Shown: one piece after another, positions 23,365-34,206 of the stretch | Numbering within the stretch: the first letter of the stretch is position 1 | How the letters are laid out: each line of letters opens with the position of its first letter | Source: Hymenobacter montanus | GTDB lineage: Bacteria > Bacteroidota > Bacteroidia > Cytophagales > Hymenobacteraceae | Assembly: GCF_014699115.1 (NCBI RefSeq) | Contig: NZ_JACXAD010000007.1 | Span: forward strand, 62,001-126,000 | Length of the DNA stretch: 64,000 bases | Direction: 5' to 3' | Program-made: the position numbers and the translations under genes | Notes under the pieces: generated by a model | Seen by the model: only the letters and a program-made list of their open reading frames with translations | Database searches by the model: none | Told to the model about the DNA's origin: nothing

Positions 23365-24066
23365 TCACGTTTCCCGACAGATGTGCATGGTAAACACTGC
23401 CGCCAGGGCCGCCGTCTCCGTGCGCAGCCGTGAAGCTCCCAACGTCACCGGCCGAATGCCCCGGCTGAGGGCTAACTTAATTTCCTCCGGCGTGAAATCC
23501 CCCTCTGGGCCAATTAGCACGCAGCAGCGTGGTCCTGCGCCGGCCACTTGCGCCAGTGCTGTACGCTCACCTTCTTCCAAATGCGCGATAAATGTGGTGT
23601 CGGGCCCCACTTCGGCTACAAAATTCTTAAAATCCGTCATCTCGTCCAGCTGCGGTAGCCAGGCCTGACCTGACTGCTTGAGGGCGCTGATGGCGATTTT
23701 CTCCAGCCGATCCAGCTTCAGCTCGCGGCGCTCGGAGCGGGCGCAGCGCAGGAAGGTGAGGCGCTCCACACCTACTTCAACGGCTTTCTCGACGAACCAT
23801 TCCATGCGGTCGAGGTTTTTGGTAGGAGCCACGGCTACGTGGGTGAAGTAGGGGCGGGGTGGCACCGTGGCCTGGTAGGTGATGCGGAGCTGGCAGCGCT
23901 TGGGATTGGCGTCGGCCACGGCGGCGGTGTAGCGGCCGCCGCGGCCGTCGAGCAGCTCCACGGCTTCGCCGGGACCCAGGCGCAGCACCCGCACGGCGTG
24001 CTTGCTTTCGTCTTCGGGCAGGGTGTAGGTGGCACCGCTCAAGTCGGGTGCATAAAAAGTGTGCAT
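23365..24066 (-). CDS. rsmE: 16S rRNA m3U1498 methyltransferase
   Basis: 233 residues from the ATG at 24066 (MHTFYAPDLSGATYTLPEDE); the longer frame upstream has no similarity. A SPOUT-fold enzyme that methylates U1498 of 16S rRNA. Seen: ESKHAVRVLRLGPGEAVELLDG (PUA-like part), then APTKNLDRMEWFVEKAVEVGV, RSERRELKLDRLEKIAISALKQSG, CVLIGPEGDFTPEEI and the knot end VTLGASRLRTETAALAA. Divergent from the SDR gene. Confidence 0.94.
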   Translation of the reverse strand: MHTFYAPDLSGATYTLPEDESKHAVRVLRLGPGEAVELLDGRGGRYTAAVADANPKRCQLRITYQATVPPRPYFTHVAVAPTKNLDRMEWFVEKAVEVGVERLTFLRCARSERRELKLDRLEKIAISALKQSGQAWLPQLDEMTDFKNFVAEVGPDTTFIAHLEEGERTALAQVAGAGPRCCVLIGPEGDFTPEEIKLALSRGIRPVTLGASRLRTETAALAAVFTMHICRET

Positions 24067-24210
24067 GGGGCAAAGAACGATACTAGGGCAGCAAGGCCGG
24101 GCGGCCAAGCGTGGGCTGGCTCGCACCACGTCCACCCCGAGTTAGCGGCAACTCCACAGTAGGCCCCGTCGTACCCAATTACTCAACCTTATCACTTTCC
24201 ACCTCACCTT

Positions 24211-25245
24211 ATGAAACCTACCCTCAAGAAATTAAGCGACCAGGTTATGGTCATTACCGGCGCTTCGTCGGGCATTGGCCTGGTTACGGCCCGCCTGGCG
24301 GCCCAAAAAGGAGCCCGGCTGGTGTTGGCCGCACGCAGCGAAGACGCCCTGCGGCAACTCACCCACGAAATCACTGCCGCCGGGGGGCAGGCCATTTACG
24401 TAGTGGCCGACGTGAGCCAGCCGGCCGAGGTGCACGGCATTGCGCAAGCCGCCATCCAGCAGTTTGGCGGTTTCGATACCTGGGTGAACGATGCCGGGGT
24501 GTCGATATACGGCAAGGTCGAGCAAACGCCGGTAGAAGACATGCGCAAGCTGTTCGATACCAACGTTTGGGGCCTGATTTACGGCTCGCTCGAGGCCGTG
24601 CAGCACCTCAAAGCGCGGGGCGGCAGCCTCATCAACATCGGCAGTATTTTGTCGGAAACCACTGCTATTCTCCAAACCATCTACAGTGCCAGCAAACATG
24701 CCGTGAAGGGCTTCACCGACGGCCTGCGCATGGAGCTGGAAATGGACGGCACCCCGGTGGCAGTTTCGCTCGTGAAGCCGGGGGCCATCGACACACCCTA
24801 CCCCGAACACGCCAAGAACTACCTGGATCGCGAGCCCCAGCACGCCCCGCCGGCTTACGCGCCCGACCTTGTGGCCCGCGCCATCCTGCACTGCGCCGAA
24901 ACCGGCCAGCCCGAAGTAACGATAGGGGGCGGTGGCAAGCTGATTTCGGCCCTGAACCACTACGCCCCGCGCCTCACCGACAAGTTCATGGAAAAGGTGT
25001 TTGCCAAGCAGGAGCAGTCGAAGCGCCCGCCCCGGCCGCGCGCCCAAAACGGCCTCGACCAGCCCATGGGCGAACTGCAAGAGCGCGGCAATTACCCCGG
25101 CCACACCCGCGAGACCAGCCTGTACACCGCCGCTACTACGCACCCGCTGGTGACGGCCGCCGCGCTGGCTGGGGTCGGCGTGGGCCTGGCCGCCTGGCTG
25201 GGCCGGCCTGCTCCGGAGAAAACTGGCGACGGGCAAAAGGATTAA
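24211..25245 (+). CDS. SDR-family oxidoreductase with C-terminal extension
   Basis: 344 residues. Residues 1-250 form a short-chain dehydrogenase: cofactor loop TGASSGIG near 17-24, NDAGVSIYG in place of NNAG, and catalytic YSASK near 157-161. The remaining 95 residues are not part of the core: a Pro/Arg-rich stretch (KRPPRPRAQNGLDQPMGELQ) and a C-terminal hydrophobic segment (TAAALAGVGVGLAAWLG) that could anchor the protein in the membrane. This layout is seen in a group of Bacteroidota and proteobacterial SDRs. Substrate unknown. Confidence 0.9.
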   Translation: MKPTLKKLSDQVMVITGASSGIGLVTARLAAQKGARLVLAARSEDALRQLTHEITAAGGQAIYVVADVSQPAEVHGIAQAAIQQFGGFDTWVNDAGVSIYGKVEQTPVEDMRKLFDTNVWGLIYGSLEAVQHLKARGGSLINIGSILSETTAILQTIYSASKHAVKGFTDGLRMELEMDGTPVAVSLVKPGAIDTPYPEHAKNYLDREPQHAPPAYAPDLVARAILHCAETGQPEVTIGGGGKLISALNHYAPRLTDKFMEKVFAKQEQSKRPPRPRAQNGLDQPMGELQERGNYPGHTRETSLYTAATTHPLVTAAALAGVGVGLAAWLGRPAPEKTGDGQKD

Positions 25246-25302
25246 GTGAGGGCCCATTAATTGTGCCAAGCTGCTAGCCGCCTGTAGGGTTATGCCGTAA
25301 AT

Positions 25303-25357
25303 AAGCCGCGTAGCGGTGACAGAGCGTCTAGGAAAATCTGTCACCGCTACGCGGCTT
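25303..25357. repeat. 21-bp inverted repeat with a third degenerate copy nearby
   Basis: 25303-25323 and 25337-25357 are perfect inverted repeats (core GCCGCGTAGCGGTGACAGA) with a 13-bp spacer. A third, diverged copy of the right arm lies at 25389-25408. It could act as a terminator for the SDR gene, but the additional copy suggests a dispersed repeat. Confidence 0.85.
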
Positions 25358-25413
25358 TGCCACATTCCCGGTTAGCTTTTCTACTAACCTGTCGCCGCTA
25401 TGCGGCTGTTCGG

Positions 25414-25605
25414 TTCGCATACTAGTCATCAGGCTCCGTCCGTGCTATGGTGAGCGGTCCGATTTCCTTGCCGACCGTTCGCGTACCGGCCATCAGGCTC
25501 CCTCTCTCCTGTGGCTTGGCGCCTGAAGCGAACCGGGGTCATACCCGGGAGAGCTCACCCTCCCGGGTACGACCCTCAGGGGGCATGTGAGGTTCCCACG
25601 GTTGC
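25414..25605. repeat. Degenerate 64-bp direct repeat and dispersed GC-rich element
   Basis: CATCAGGCTCC with its upstream 13 bp occurs at 25414-25437 and again at 25478-25501, exactly 64 bp apart. A 10-bp stem hairpin (25542-25551 with 25560-25569) follows. The end, about 25564-25601, is similar to 38967-39004 (shared GGGTACGACC, CAGGGGG, GTGAGG, CCCAC blocks). No coding frame was found here. Confidence 0.65.
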
Positions 25606-25625
25606 GCTTCCCCACCCATTCAAAC

Positions 25626-25660
25626 AAAAGCCCCGCTAGCATGTGCTAGCGGGGCTTTTT
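25626..25660. terminator. Terminator after pckA
   Basis: AAAAGCCCCGCTAGC (25626-25640) pairs perfectly with 25645-25659 across loop ATGT, with T and A runs on both sides. It lies 23 bp beyond the pckA stop and would work in both directions. Confidence 0.9.
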
Positions 25661-25682
25661 TATCGTTAAACGCGGTCGAAGC

Positions 25683-27308
<1,626 letters not shown>

Positions 27309-27350
27309 GGCTGAAAAAGTGTTGGGTGGGAGTTTTGGGGAATCAGGGTG

Positions 27351-27358
27351 CAAAGGTA
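27351..27358 (-). promoter_or_regulatory. -7 element of the pckA promoter
   Basis: The minus strand reads TACCTTTG, a good TAnnTTTG match, 42 bp before the pckA ATG. A TTG box at ideal spacing is not evident, which may mean activator dependence. Confidence 0.55.
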
Positions 27359-27504
27359 GAATTGTTCGGCTGGCGGACAGTGAAACAATTCGTTTCTTTA
27401 ACGGGACAAATTAAACTTTGGTCTTGCCGCCCGTGCAATTTTTGCCGCCCCCAGCCGTATTGAATAAGGCAGTACCAGGGGAAGATTTAATCACCGGGCC
27501 TGCG

Positions 27505-27512
27505 TAGGTTTG
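27505..27512 (+). promoter_or_regulatory. -7 element of the araC-type gene promoter
   Basis: TAGGTTTG matches TAnnTTTG and lies 27 bp before the ATG at 27540. No -33 box was found. Confidence 0.45.
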
Positions 27513-27539
27513 CTTTGTCCCTGCTTTACTTCCCCGCTC

Positions 27540-28481
27540 ATGGCCTCTCACATTGCCCGCTACAACGGAATTTACGGCGACAGCAAAGCGCAGATTTCGC
27601 ACGACTATCTGCAGAGCCAGCTCATCGTGCCCCGGCAGCGCCTCACCGACTGGGGCCTCAAGCCGCACCTGCACGAAAACCTGTTCCAGCTGTTCTTTCT
27701 CGAAGCCGGCCGCGCTTCTTTCGAGGCCACCGAGCTGGTCGAGCTCACCACGCCCTGTCTGGTCATCATTCCCGCCAACACGGTGCACGGCTTCACGTTC
27801 AGCCCGCAAGTGAAAGGCCGCACCCTCACGCTGGCGGAGGCCTTGCTCGATACCATCCTGCAGGCTACTCCCGGCGTACTGGTGGAGTTGAACTCGGTGC
27901 ATATTCTTTCCGATTTCAACTCCGAAGTAGGGTTTGCCGATTTACTGTCCCTCGAGCAGCAGATTCACGAGGAGATTTATTCGGAGCTGCCCGGCAAGCA
28001 GCTTGCGCTCAACGGCTACTTCAAGCTGCTTTTTGTAAAGATATTCCGCCTGCTGCACCACAACCGCCGGAAGGAGGAAAGCCCCAACCGCGCCCTGCAC
28101 TACTTCCGCGAGTTCCAGAAAGCCATTGAGCGGACGGCCCCCTTCGAGAAGAAGATCTCGCAGTTTGCCCAGGAGCTCAAGATTACCCAGGTGCATCTGA
28201 ACCGAATCTGCCAGGCCGTGAAGGGCAAAACGGCCCAGCAGATTGTGCAGGCCCACACCATTCGCAAGGCGCACAACTACCTGCTGTATACCTCGCTCTC
28301 GGTAGCCGAGATTGCCTACGAGCTGCAGTTTGTCGACCCCGGCTATTTCACGCGCTTTTTTCGCAAGCAAACCGGGCTCTCACCCGGGGCCTACCGCGCC
28401 AAAGCCTACCGCCCCGACGGGCCGCCCAAAACGGCCCGGCCCGAGTTGCCCGAGTGGAAAAATGTCACGCTGCCTTCATAA
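27540..28481 (+). CDS. AraC-family transcriptional regulator
   Basis: 313 residues from the ATG at 27540 (MASHIARYNGIYGDSKAQIS). The N-terminal half is a cupin-like sensor (LFQLFFLEAGRASFEATELV, LVIIPANTVHGFTFSPQVKG). The C-terminal half holds two helix-turn-helix motifs: ISQFAQELKITQVHLNRICQ and SVAEIAYELQFVDPGYFTRF, then FRKQTGLSPGAYR. This is the PobA-like subgroup common in Bacteroidota. Divergent from pckA and upstream of the POT transporter gene, either of which could be a target. Confidence 0.92.
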   Translation: MASHIARYNGIYGDSKAQISHDYLQSQLIVPRQRLTDWGLKPHLHENLFQLFFLEAGRASFEATELVELTTPCLVIIPANTVHGFTFSPQVKGRTLTLAEALLDTILQATPGVLVELNSVHILSDFNSEVGFADLLSLEQQIHEEIYSELPGKQLALNGYFKLLFVKIFRLLHHNRRKEESPNRALHYFREFQKAIERTAPFEKKISQFAQELKITQVHLNRICQAVKGKTAQQIVQAHTIRKAHNYLLYTSLSVAEIAYELQFVDPGYFTRFFRKQTGLSPGAYRAKAYRPDGPPKTARPELPEWKNVTLPS

Positions 28482-28584
28482 TGCCGAAACTTTCCTAGAT
28501 TTACCGTGCCCGTATTGCACGGCTTGCGCAGCGGGCGCCGGTTGTAACTTCCTCATCCTTTCCGTTCACCCCCCAGCTTCCCTC

Positions 28585-30156
28585 ATGCAAACCATTTCCG
28601 CTCAAACCGAGCAGCCGCTTCAGGCGGAATCCACGAGCCACCCCCGCGGCTTATACCTGTTGTTCGCCACCGAAATGTGGGAGCGGTTCAGCTACTACGG
28701 CATGCGCGCCGTGCTCGTGCTGTTTCTGACCAAGGCCATGATGATGGACAAGGCCTTCGCGTCCAAGTTCTATGGGGGCTACACCAGCCTGATTTACCTC
28801 ACCCCCCTGATCGGCGGCTTTATTGCCGACCGGTACTGGGGCAATCGTCGCTCCATCCTCACGGGCGGCGTGCTGATGGCCCTGGGCCAGTTTACCCTCT
28901 TCTTCGCCGCTTCCAACTACGGTCCGGCCGCCACTCACGGCCTTAGCCACCAGCTCCTGTACTTAGGCCTGGGCTTTATGATCCTGGGTAATGGTTTCTT
29001 TAAACCCAATATTTCGAGCATGGTGGGCTCTCTCTACAGCGCCACCGACAAGCGCAAGGACGCGGCCTACACCATCTTTTACATGGGCATCAACCTGGGC
29101 TCCTTCATCGGCAATACCATCACCAGCCTTTTGGGCGACACTGGGCACCCGGGCGACTTCCGCTGGGCGTTCTTAGCCTGCGGCATTGCCATGCTGTTGG
29201 GCACGAGCATTTTTCAGTGGGGCAAAACCAAGTACCTGCACACCCCCGAAGGCGTGCAGGTGGGGGAGACCCCGGCTATCTCGGGCGGCATTAAGGGCGT
29301 GTTTGCCCTGCTGCCGGTGCTGCTGGCCGTCATGCTGGGCATTCTGTGGCTCGATTCAGCCAAGTTTCCGACCATTGCTCCGCTGCTGGGCCTGGCGCTG
29401 GTGGCCATCATCATCATGATCTTCAGCGACAAGTCCCTGTCCGGGGCCGACGTGCAGGGCGTGCTGGTTATTTTCATCGTGTCGTTTTTCGTGGTGTTCT
29501 TCTGGGCGGCGTTCGAGCAGGCTCCGGCCTCACTCACGTTTTTTGCCGACGAGCAGATGGACCGCACGCTCTTTGGCTACGAGCTGCCCGCCAGTATTTT
29601 CCAGAACCTGAACGCGTTCTTCGTAGTGGCCGGCGCCCCGGTAATGGCCCTGCTTTGGACGGCCCTGGGCAAGCGCGGCTCCGAGCCGCCCTCCCCAGTC
29701 AAGATGGCCATCGGCCTGGCCCTGCTGGCGCTGGGCTACCTGGTAATGTGCTTGGGCGTGCACAACCTGCAGCCGGGCGTGAAGGTGAGCATGTTCTTCC
29801 TGGTGGCCCTGTATTTCTTCCATTCCATTGGCGAGCTGTGTTTGTCGCCCATCGGCCTGTCGCTGGTGAACAAGCTGGCCCCCGTCAAGTTTGCCTCCCT
29901 GCTCATGGCTGTCTGGTTCCTGGCCAACGCCGCTGCCAACTACCTGGCCGGCTACATGAGCAGCCTCTACCCCGACCCGAAATCTACGGCCCCGGCCCCC
30001 GTGCTGCTGGGCTTCACCATCACCAGTCTGTATGACTTCTTCCTGGTGTTTGTGGTGTCTGCTTCCGCCGCCGCCCTCATCCTATTCGTCATCAGCCGCC
30101 AACTGACCAAGATGATGGACGCCCGCAACTACCCCGCACCAACTGCCCAGGCGTAA
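28585..30156 (+). CDS. POT/PTR-family peptide transporter
   Basis: 523 residues from the ATG at 28585 (MQTISAQTEQPLQAESTSHP). A proton-coupled oligopeptide symporter of the major facilitator superfamily with about 12-14 membrane helices. Seen: the proton-coupling motif EMWERFSYYGMRA in helix 1, GGFIADRYWGNRRSI, GNGFFKPNISSMVG, FYMGINLGSFIGN, and the later FWAAFEQAPASLTFFADEQ. The long open frame upstream of this ATG shadows the AraC gene end. A strong terminator follows at 30182-30216. Confidence 0.93.
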   Translation: MQTISAQTEQPLQAESTSHPRGLYLLFATEMWERFSYYGMRAVLVLFLTKAMMMDKAFASKFYGGYTSLIYLTPLIGGFIADRYWGNRRSILTGGVLMALGQFTLFFAASNYGPAATHGLSHQLLYLGLGFMILGNGFFKPNISSMVGSLYSATDKRKDAAYTIFYMGINLGSFIGNTITSLLGDTGHPGDFRWAFLACGIAMLLGTSIFQWGKTKYLHTPEGVQVGETPAISGGIKGVFALLPVLLAVMLGILWLDSAKFPTIAPLLGLALVAIIIMIFSDKSLSGADVQGVLVIFIVSFFVVFFWAAFEQAPASLTFFADEQMDRTLFGYELPASIFQNLNAFFVVAGAPVMALLWTALGKRGSEPPSPVKMAIGLALLALGYLVMCLGVHNLQPGVKVSMFFLVALYFFHSIGELCLSPIGLSLVNKLAPVKFASLLMAVWFLANAAANYLAGYMSSLYPDPKSTAPAPVLLGFTITSLYDFFLVFVVSASAAALILFVISRQLTKMMDARNYPAPTAQA

Positions 30157-30181
30157 AGCGGATTCGTTGCGCACATCTCCG

Positions 30182-30216
30182 AAAGCCCCCGGCATCAGTG
30201 GTGCCGGGGGCTTTTT
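30182..30216 (+). terminator. Terminator after the POT transporter gene
   Basis: AAAGCCCCCGGCA (30182-30194) pairs perfectly with TGCCGGGGGCTTT (30202-30214), followed by TTC. Confidence 0.92.
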
Positions 30217-30217
30217 C

Positions 30218-30451
30218 GTGGTGGAATTGATTTGTTGCTCGATGATGTGGTCGTTCCCATTTGGGGCATTGTCTGATCCATTGTCGATACTTCCCAAGGC
30301 GTAGTTGCTCGTTCCCTCGCTTTCTTCTGGTCTTGGCAAAGCGAATTGTGGGGCCATGAATCCCAGGCCGGCGAAGCCAGTTGTCCAGATGGGTCGTGGT
30401 CCCGCTGTTATCCCGAACGACTAACTGATTGCGCAGTGAGTTTGACTCTCT
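30218..30451. other. Intergenic region before the RAYT gene
   Basis: About 230 bp with no supported gene. No REP palindrome of the type found upstream of the transposase is seen on this side. Confidence 0.5.
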
Positions 30452-31018
30452 TCAATACAACCATGCCGTAACCTCTGGCGGCATGGTCTGCAGAATCCAC
30501 TCCACAACCTCCGGCTCAGCCGCTGGCAAGTCCAGCAACTGCCGCGCCATCGCCTGGTCGCAAAGCGTACCGGCGCGCTGCCCCGCATAATCAGCAAACG
30601 ACGACCACGGCCATTCGAGCAAGTCGCGCACCAACCCGGCGCGTAACGGGTTTTGGTGAATATAGCAGAAGCATATTCCGGCGTAGGCCGGGTCGCCATC
30701 GGCTAGGCTCTTAGCTTGCGTTTGCTGCTGAAACAGTGAGCCCGTGCGGTTCTCCTGCCGCTGAATGGCCCGGGTGTAGGAACTGAGCAAGATTCGAAAC
30801 CCGGCGCCGCAGCCTACTGGAGTGGCTTCTTCCCGCACCTGGACCAGCAAGTGAAAATGGTTAGGCATGAGGCACCACGCCAGAATACGCAAGTGCGGGC
30901 TAAGGTATTTACGCATCTTTCTCAGGAAAAATAAATAGTTCTCGGGGCTGAAAAAGATACGCTCCCGATTATTTCCCCGGTTATAAATGTGGTAAAGGTG
31001 CCCGGGCTGAAGGTGCAT
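30452..31018 (-). CDS. REP-associated tyrosine transposase (RAYT, Y1/IS200-like)
   Basis: 188 residues from the ATG at 31018 (MHLQPGHLYHIYNRGNNRER). An HUH/Y1 single-strand endonuclease domain: HIYNRGNNRERIFF at the start, WCLMPNHFHLLVQ with the His-hydrophobic-His metal site near 70, then the tyrosine-containing helix SSYTRAIQRQENRTGSLFQQ and a C-terminal YIHQNPLRAGLVRDLLEWPW. It lacks transposon ends but has two REP palindromes directly upstream, the setting of domesticated RAYT genes that mobilise REP/BIME sequences. Confidence 0.88.
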   Translation of the reverse strand: MHLQPGHLYHIYNRGNNRERIFFSPENYLFFLRKMRKYLSPHLRILAWCLMPNHFHLLVQVREEATPVGCGAGFRILLSSYTRAIQRQENRTGSLFQQQTQAKSLADGDPAYAGICFCYIHQNPLRAGLVRDLLEWPWSSFADYAGQRAGTLCDQAMARQLLDLPAAEPEVVEWILQTMPPEVTAWLY

Positions 31019-31041
31019 ATCGCAGAAATGAAAAGGCCGAT

Positions 31042-31080
31042 GTGGTGCCACGAATTGCCCGCAGGGCTTCGTGGCACCAC
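31042..31080. repeat. REP palindrome 1 upstream of the RAYT gene
   Basis: GTGGTGCCACGAA (31042-31054) pairs with TTCGTGGCACCAC (31068-31080), with an inner GCCC/GGGC stem in the loop. It lies 24 bp upstream of the RAYT start. Confidence 0.88.
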
Positions 31081-31165
31081 TAAATTGCTTGAATGTTCTG
31101 TAAGTATACTGTAAGAAAATTAATATAGATGACTTATATTATTTAACACCCCGAACTATAATGTT

Positions 31166-31200
31166 ACCACAAAGCCCTACGGGCAATTCGTGGCACCACA
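31166..31200. repeat. REP palindrome 2, inverted relative to REP 1
   Basis: This copy matches the reverse complement of REP 1 with few differences (shared AAGCCCT, CGGGCAATTCGTGGCACCAC). The two copies lie in inverted orientation across 85 bp of AT-rich DNA, a BIME arrangement. Confidence 0.85.
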
Positions 31201-31211
31201 TCCGTTAATAC

Positions 31212-31246
31212 AAACAGCCCCGCTGGCACTGCCAGCGGGGCTGTTT
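31212..31246. terminator. Terminator after groL
   Basis: AAACAGCCCCGCTGGC (31212-31227) pairs perfectly with 31231-31246 across a 3-nt loop. On the minus strand this follows the groL stop by about 40 bp. Confidence 0.88.
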
Positions 31247-31283
31247 ACGCTAATTAGCAACGGGCTAAAAGCAGTTGAGGCGA

Positions 31284-33002
<1,719 letters not shown>

Positions 33003-33293
33003 TTAGAGCACGGCGAAAATGTCCGACTCGCGCATGATGAGCAGATCTTCGCCGTCGACGGTGATTTCAGTGCCGGCGTACTTGCCGTAGAGCACCTGGT
33101 CGCCCACCTTCACCTGCGGCTTGATAAGCGAGCCACTATCGGCGGTTTTGCCTTCGCCCACGGCTACAACTTCGCCACGCTGGGGCTTCTCCTTGGCCGT
33201 ATCGGGAATGATGATGCCGGATTTGGTTTTTTCCTCGGCGGCGGCGGCGCGAACAATGACGCGGTCAGCCAGCGGTTTCATGCTAAGTGCCAT
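33003..33293 (-). CDS. groS: Co-chaperonin GroES
   Basis: 96 residues. The heptameric lid of GroEL. Seen: [20 protein letters not shown] with the mobile loop [20 protein letters not shown], then [15 protein letters not shown]. It begins the groESL operon. No CIRCE element (TTAGCACTC-N9-GAGTGCTAA) is present upstream, so HrcA control is not supported. The upstream region instead has several TGGCA/TGCCA boxes (33390-33451). Confidence 0.97.
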   Translation of the reverse strand: MALSMKPLADRVIVRAAAAEEKTKSGIIIPDTAKEKPQRGEVVAVGEGKTADSGSLIKPQVKVGDQVLYGKYAGTEITVDGEDLLIMRESDIFAVL

Positions 33294-34206
33294 TCTGTGT
33301 GTGTTTGGATTAAGTTAGATGGAAAAACAGGGTGTCCGGCCCAATGTCACTTCCCGTGCCAGGGCCATAAACCTGACAAAATAGGCAGTGTTGGCAACCA
33401 AAAGATGGCAGAATTGCTGTTTGGCAGCCTACTGCCACTGGCAAAACCTGGCTGATGTGCGGCAGCACCTCTTACTGGTTTAGCCGCTGAATGCAGGCTG
33501 GTATAGTGTGGCTGTCACTTCTAGAGGCTGCTCAGTTAACTTCAGTACCAAACTTTTAACCGAGGCCGGGGTTGAGGACTGCTAATGTTACTTATATTTA
33601 CTCCAGCAGGAGATTCATCCTTGTATTAGGTTCTCAATCACATCATTGCTCAAGGGCCTGGGAGGCCCATGCCTTTTCGCGCTGGTCTCGTAGCCCCCTC
33701 CTCTGATCTTTCTTTATATTATACTTTTTGCTTTATGCTTCCCCTTTATCAGTCATTAAGCCTCTCCGTTCCATCATGCAACAACATCTACTTGGAAGCT
33801 CATCCTAGATGAACTGTTTCCGGCCTAGGCTGAAACAAGACTTGTTGCAAGCTCCCACTCAAATCTGTTCTGCCCAGGCAGTTGCTACGGCGGCCTGTGA
33901 GGTGACCCCATACTTTGGGAGCCGAGGTTCCGTAACCAGCCTGCTGGCTTTGGTTTGATACTTAGTGGTGGTCACTAGCTACGCCCAAGCGCTACTGCTC
34001 CCGTAGGCAAGTAGCAATAAGCAATACTTGGTAACTATTACTGTCCGACCGGCTGCCGCCTAACCAACGGGCATAAGAGGTTTCACGCTCACTCCTCTTT
34101 GCTATGAGATACGGTTTTCCTTTTCTGGAGCAAGCCGCGAAACTTGCCTGAGTGGGGGCTACCCGGCGTCACAAACCCAACTTCACCCTCTGCTCCCTGT
34201 CCAACC
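33294..34206. other. Long intergenic region between groES and the DUF4874-type gene
   Basis: 913 bp without a supported gene. At 33390-33451 there are repeated TGGCA/TGCCA boxes, including the hairpin TGGCAG-CCTA-CTGCCA, in the groES upstream region; a regulatory role is possible. The rest, 33480-34140, has lower GC than the genes around it and all frames are broken by stops. It may be decayed coding or mobile DNA, but I could not identify a parent gene. Confidence 0.5.

Noticed and set aside
33294..33470. CIRCE/HrcA operator upstream of groES
   Set aside because: No TTAGCACTC-N9-GAGTGCTAA match was found; only TGGCA-type boxes are present.
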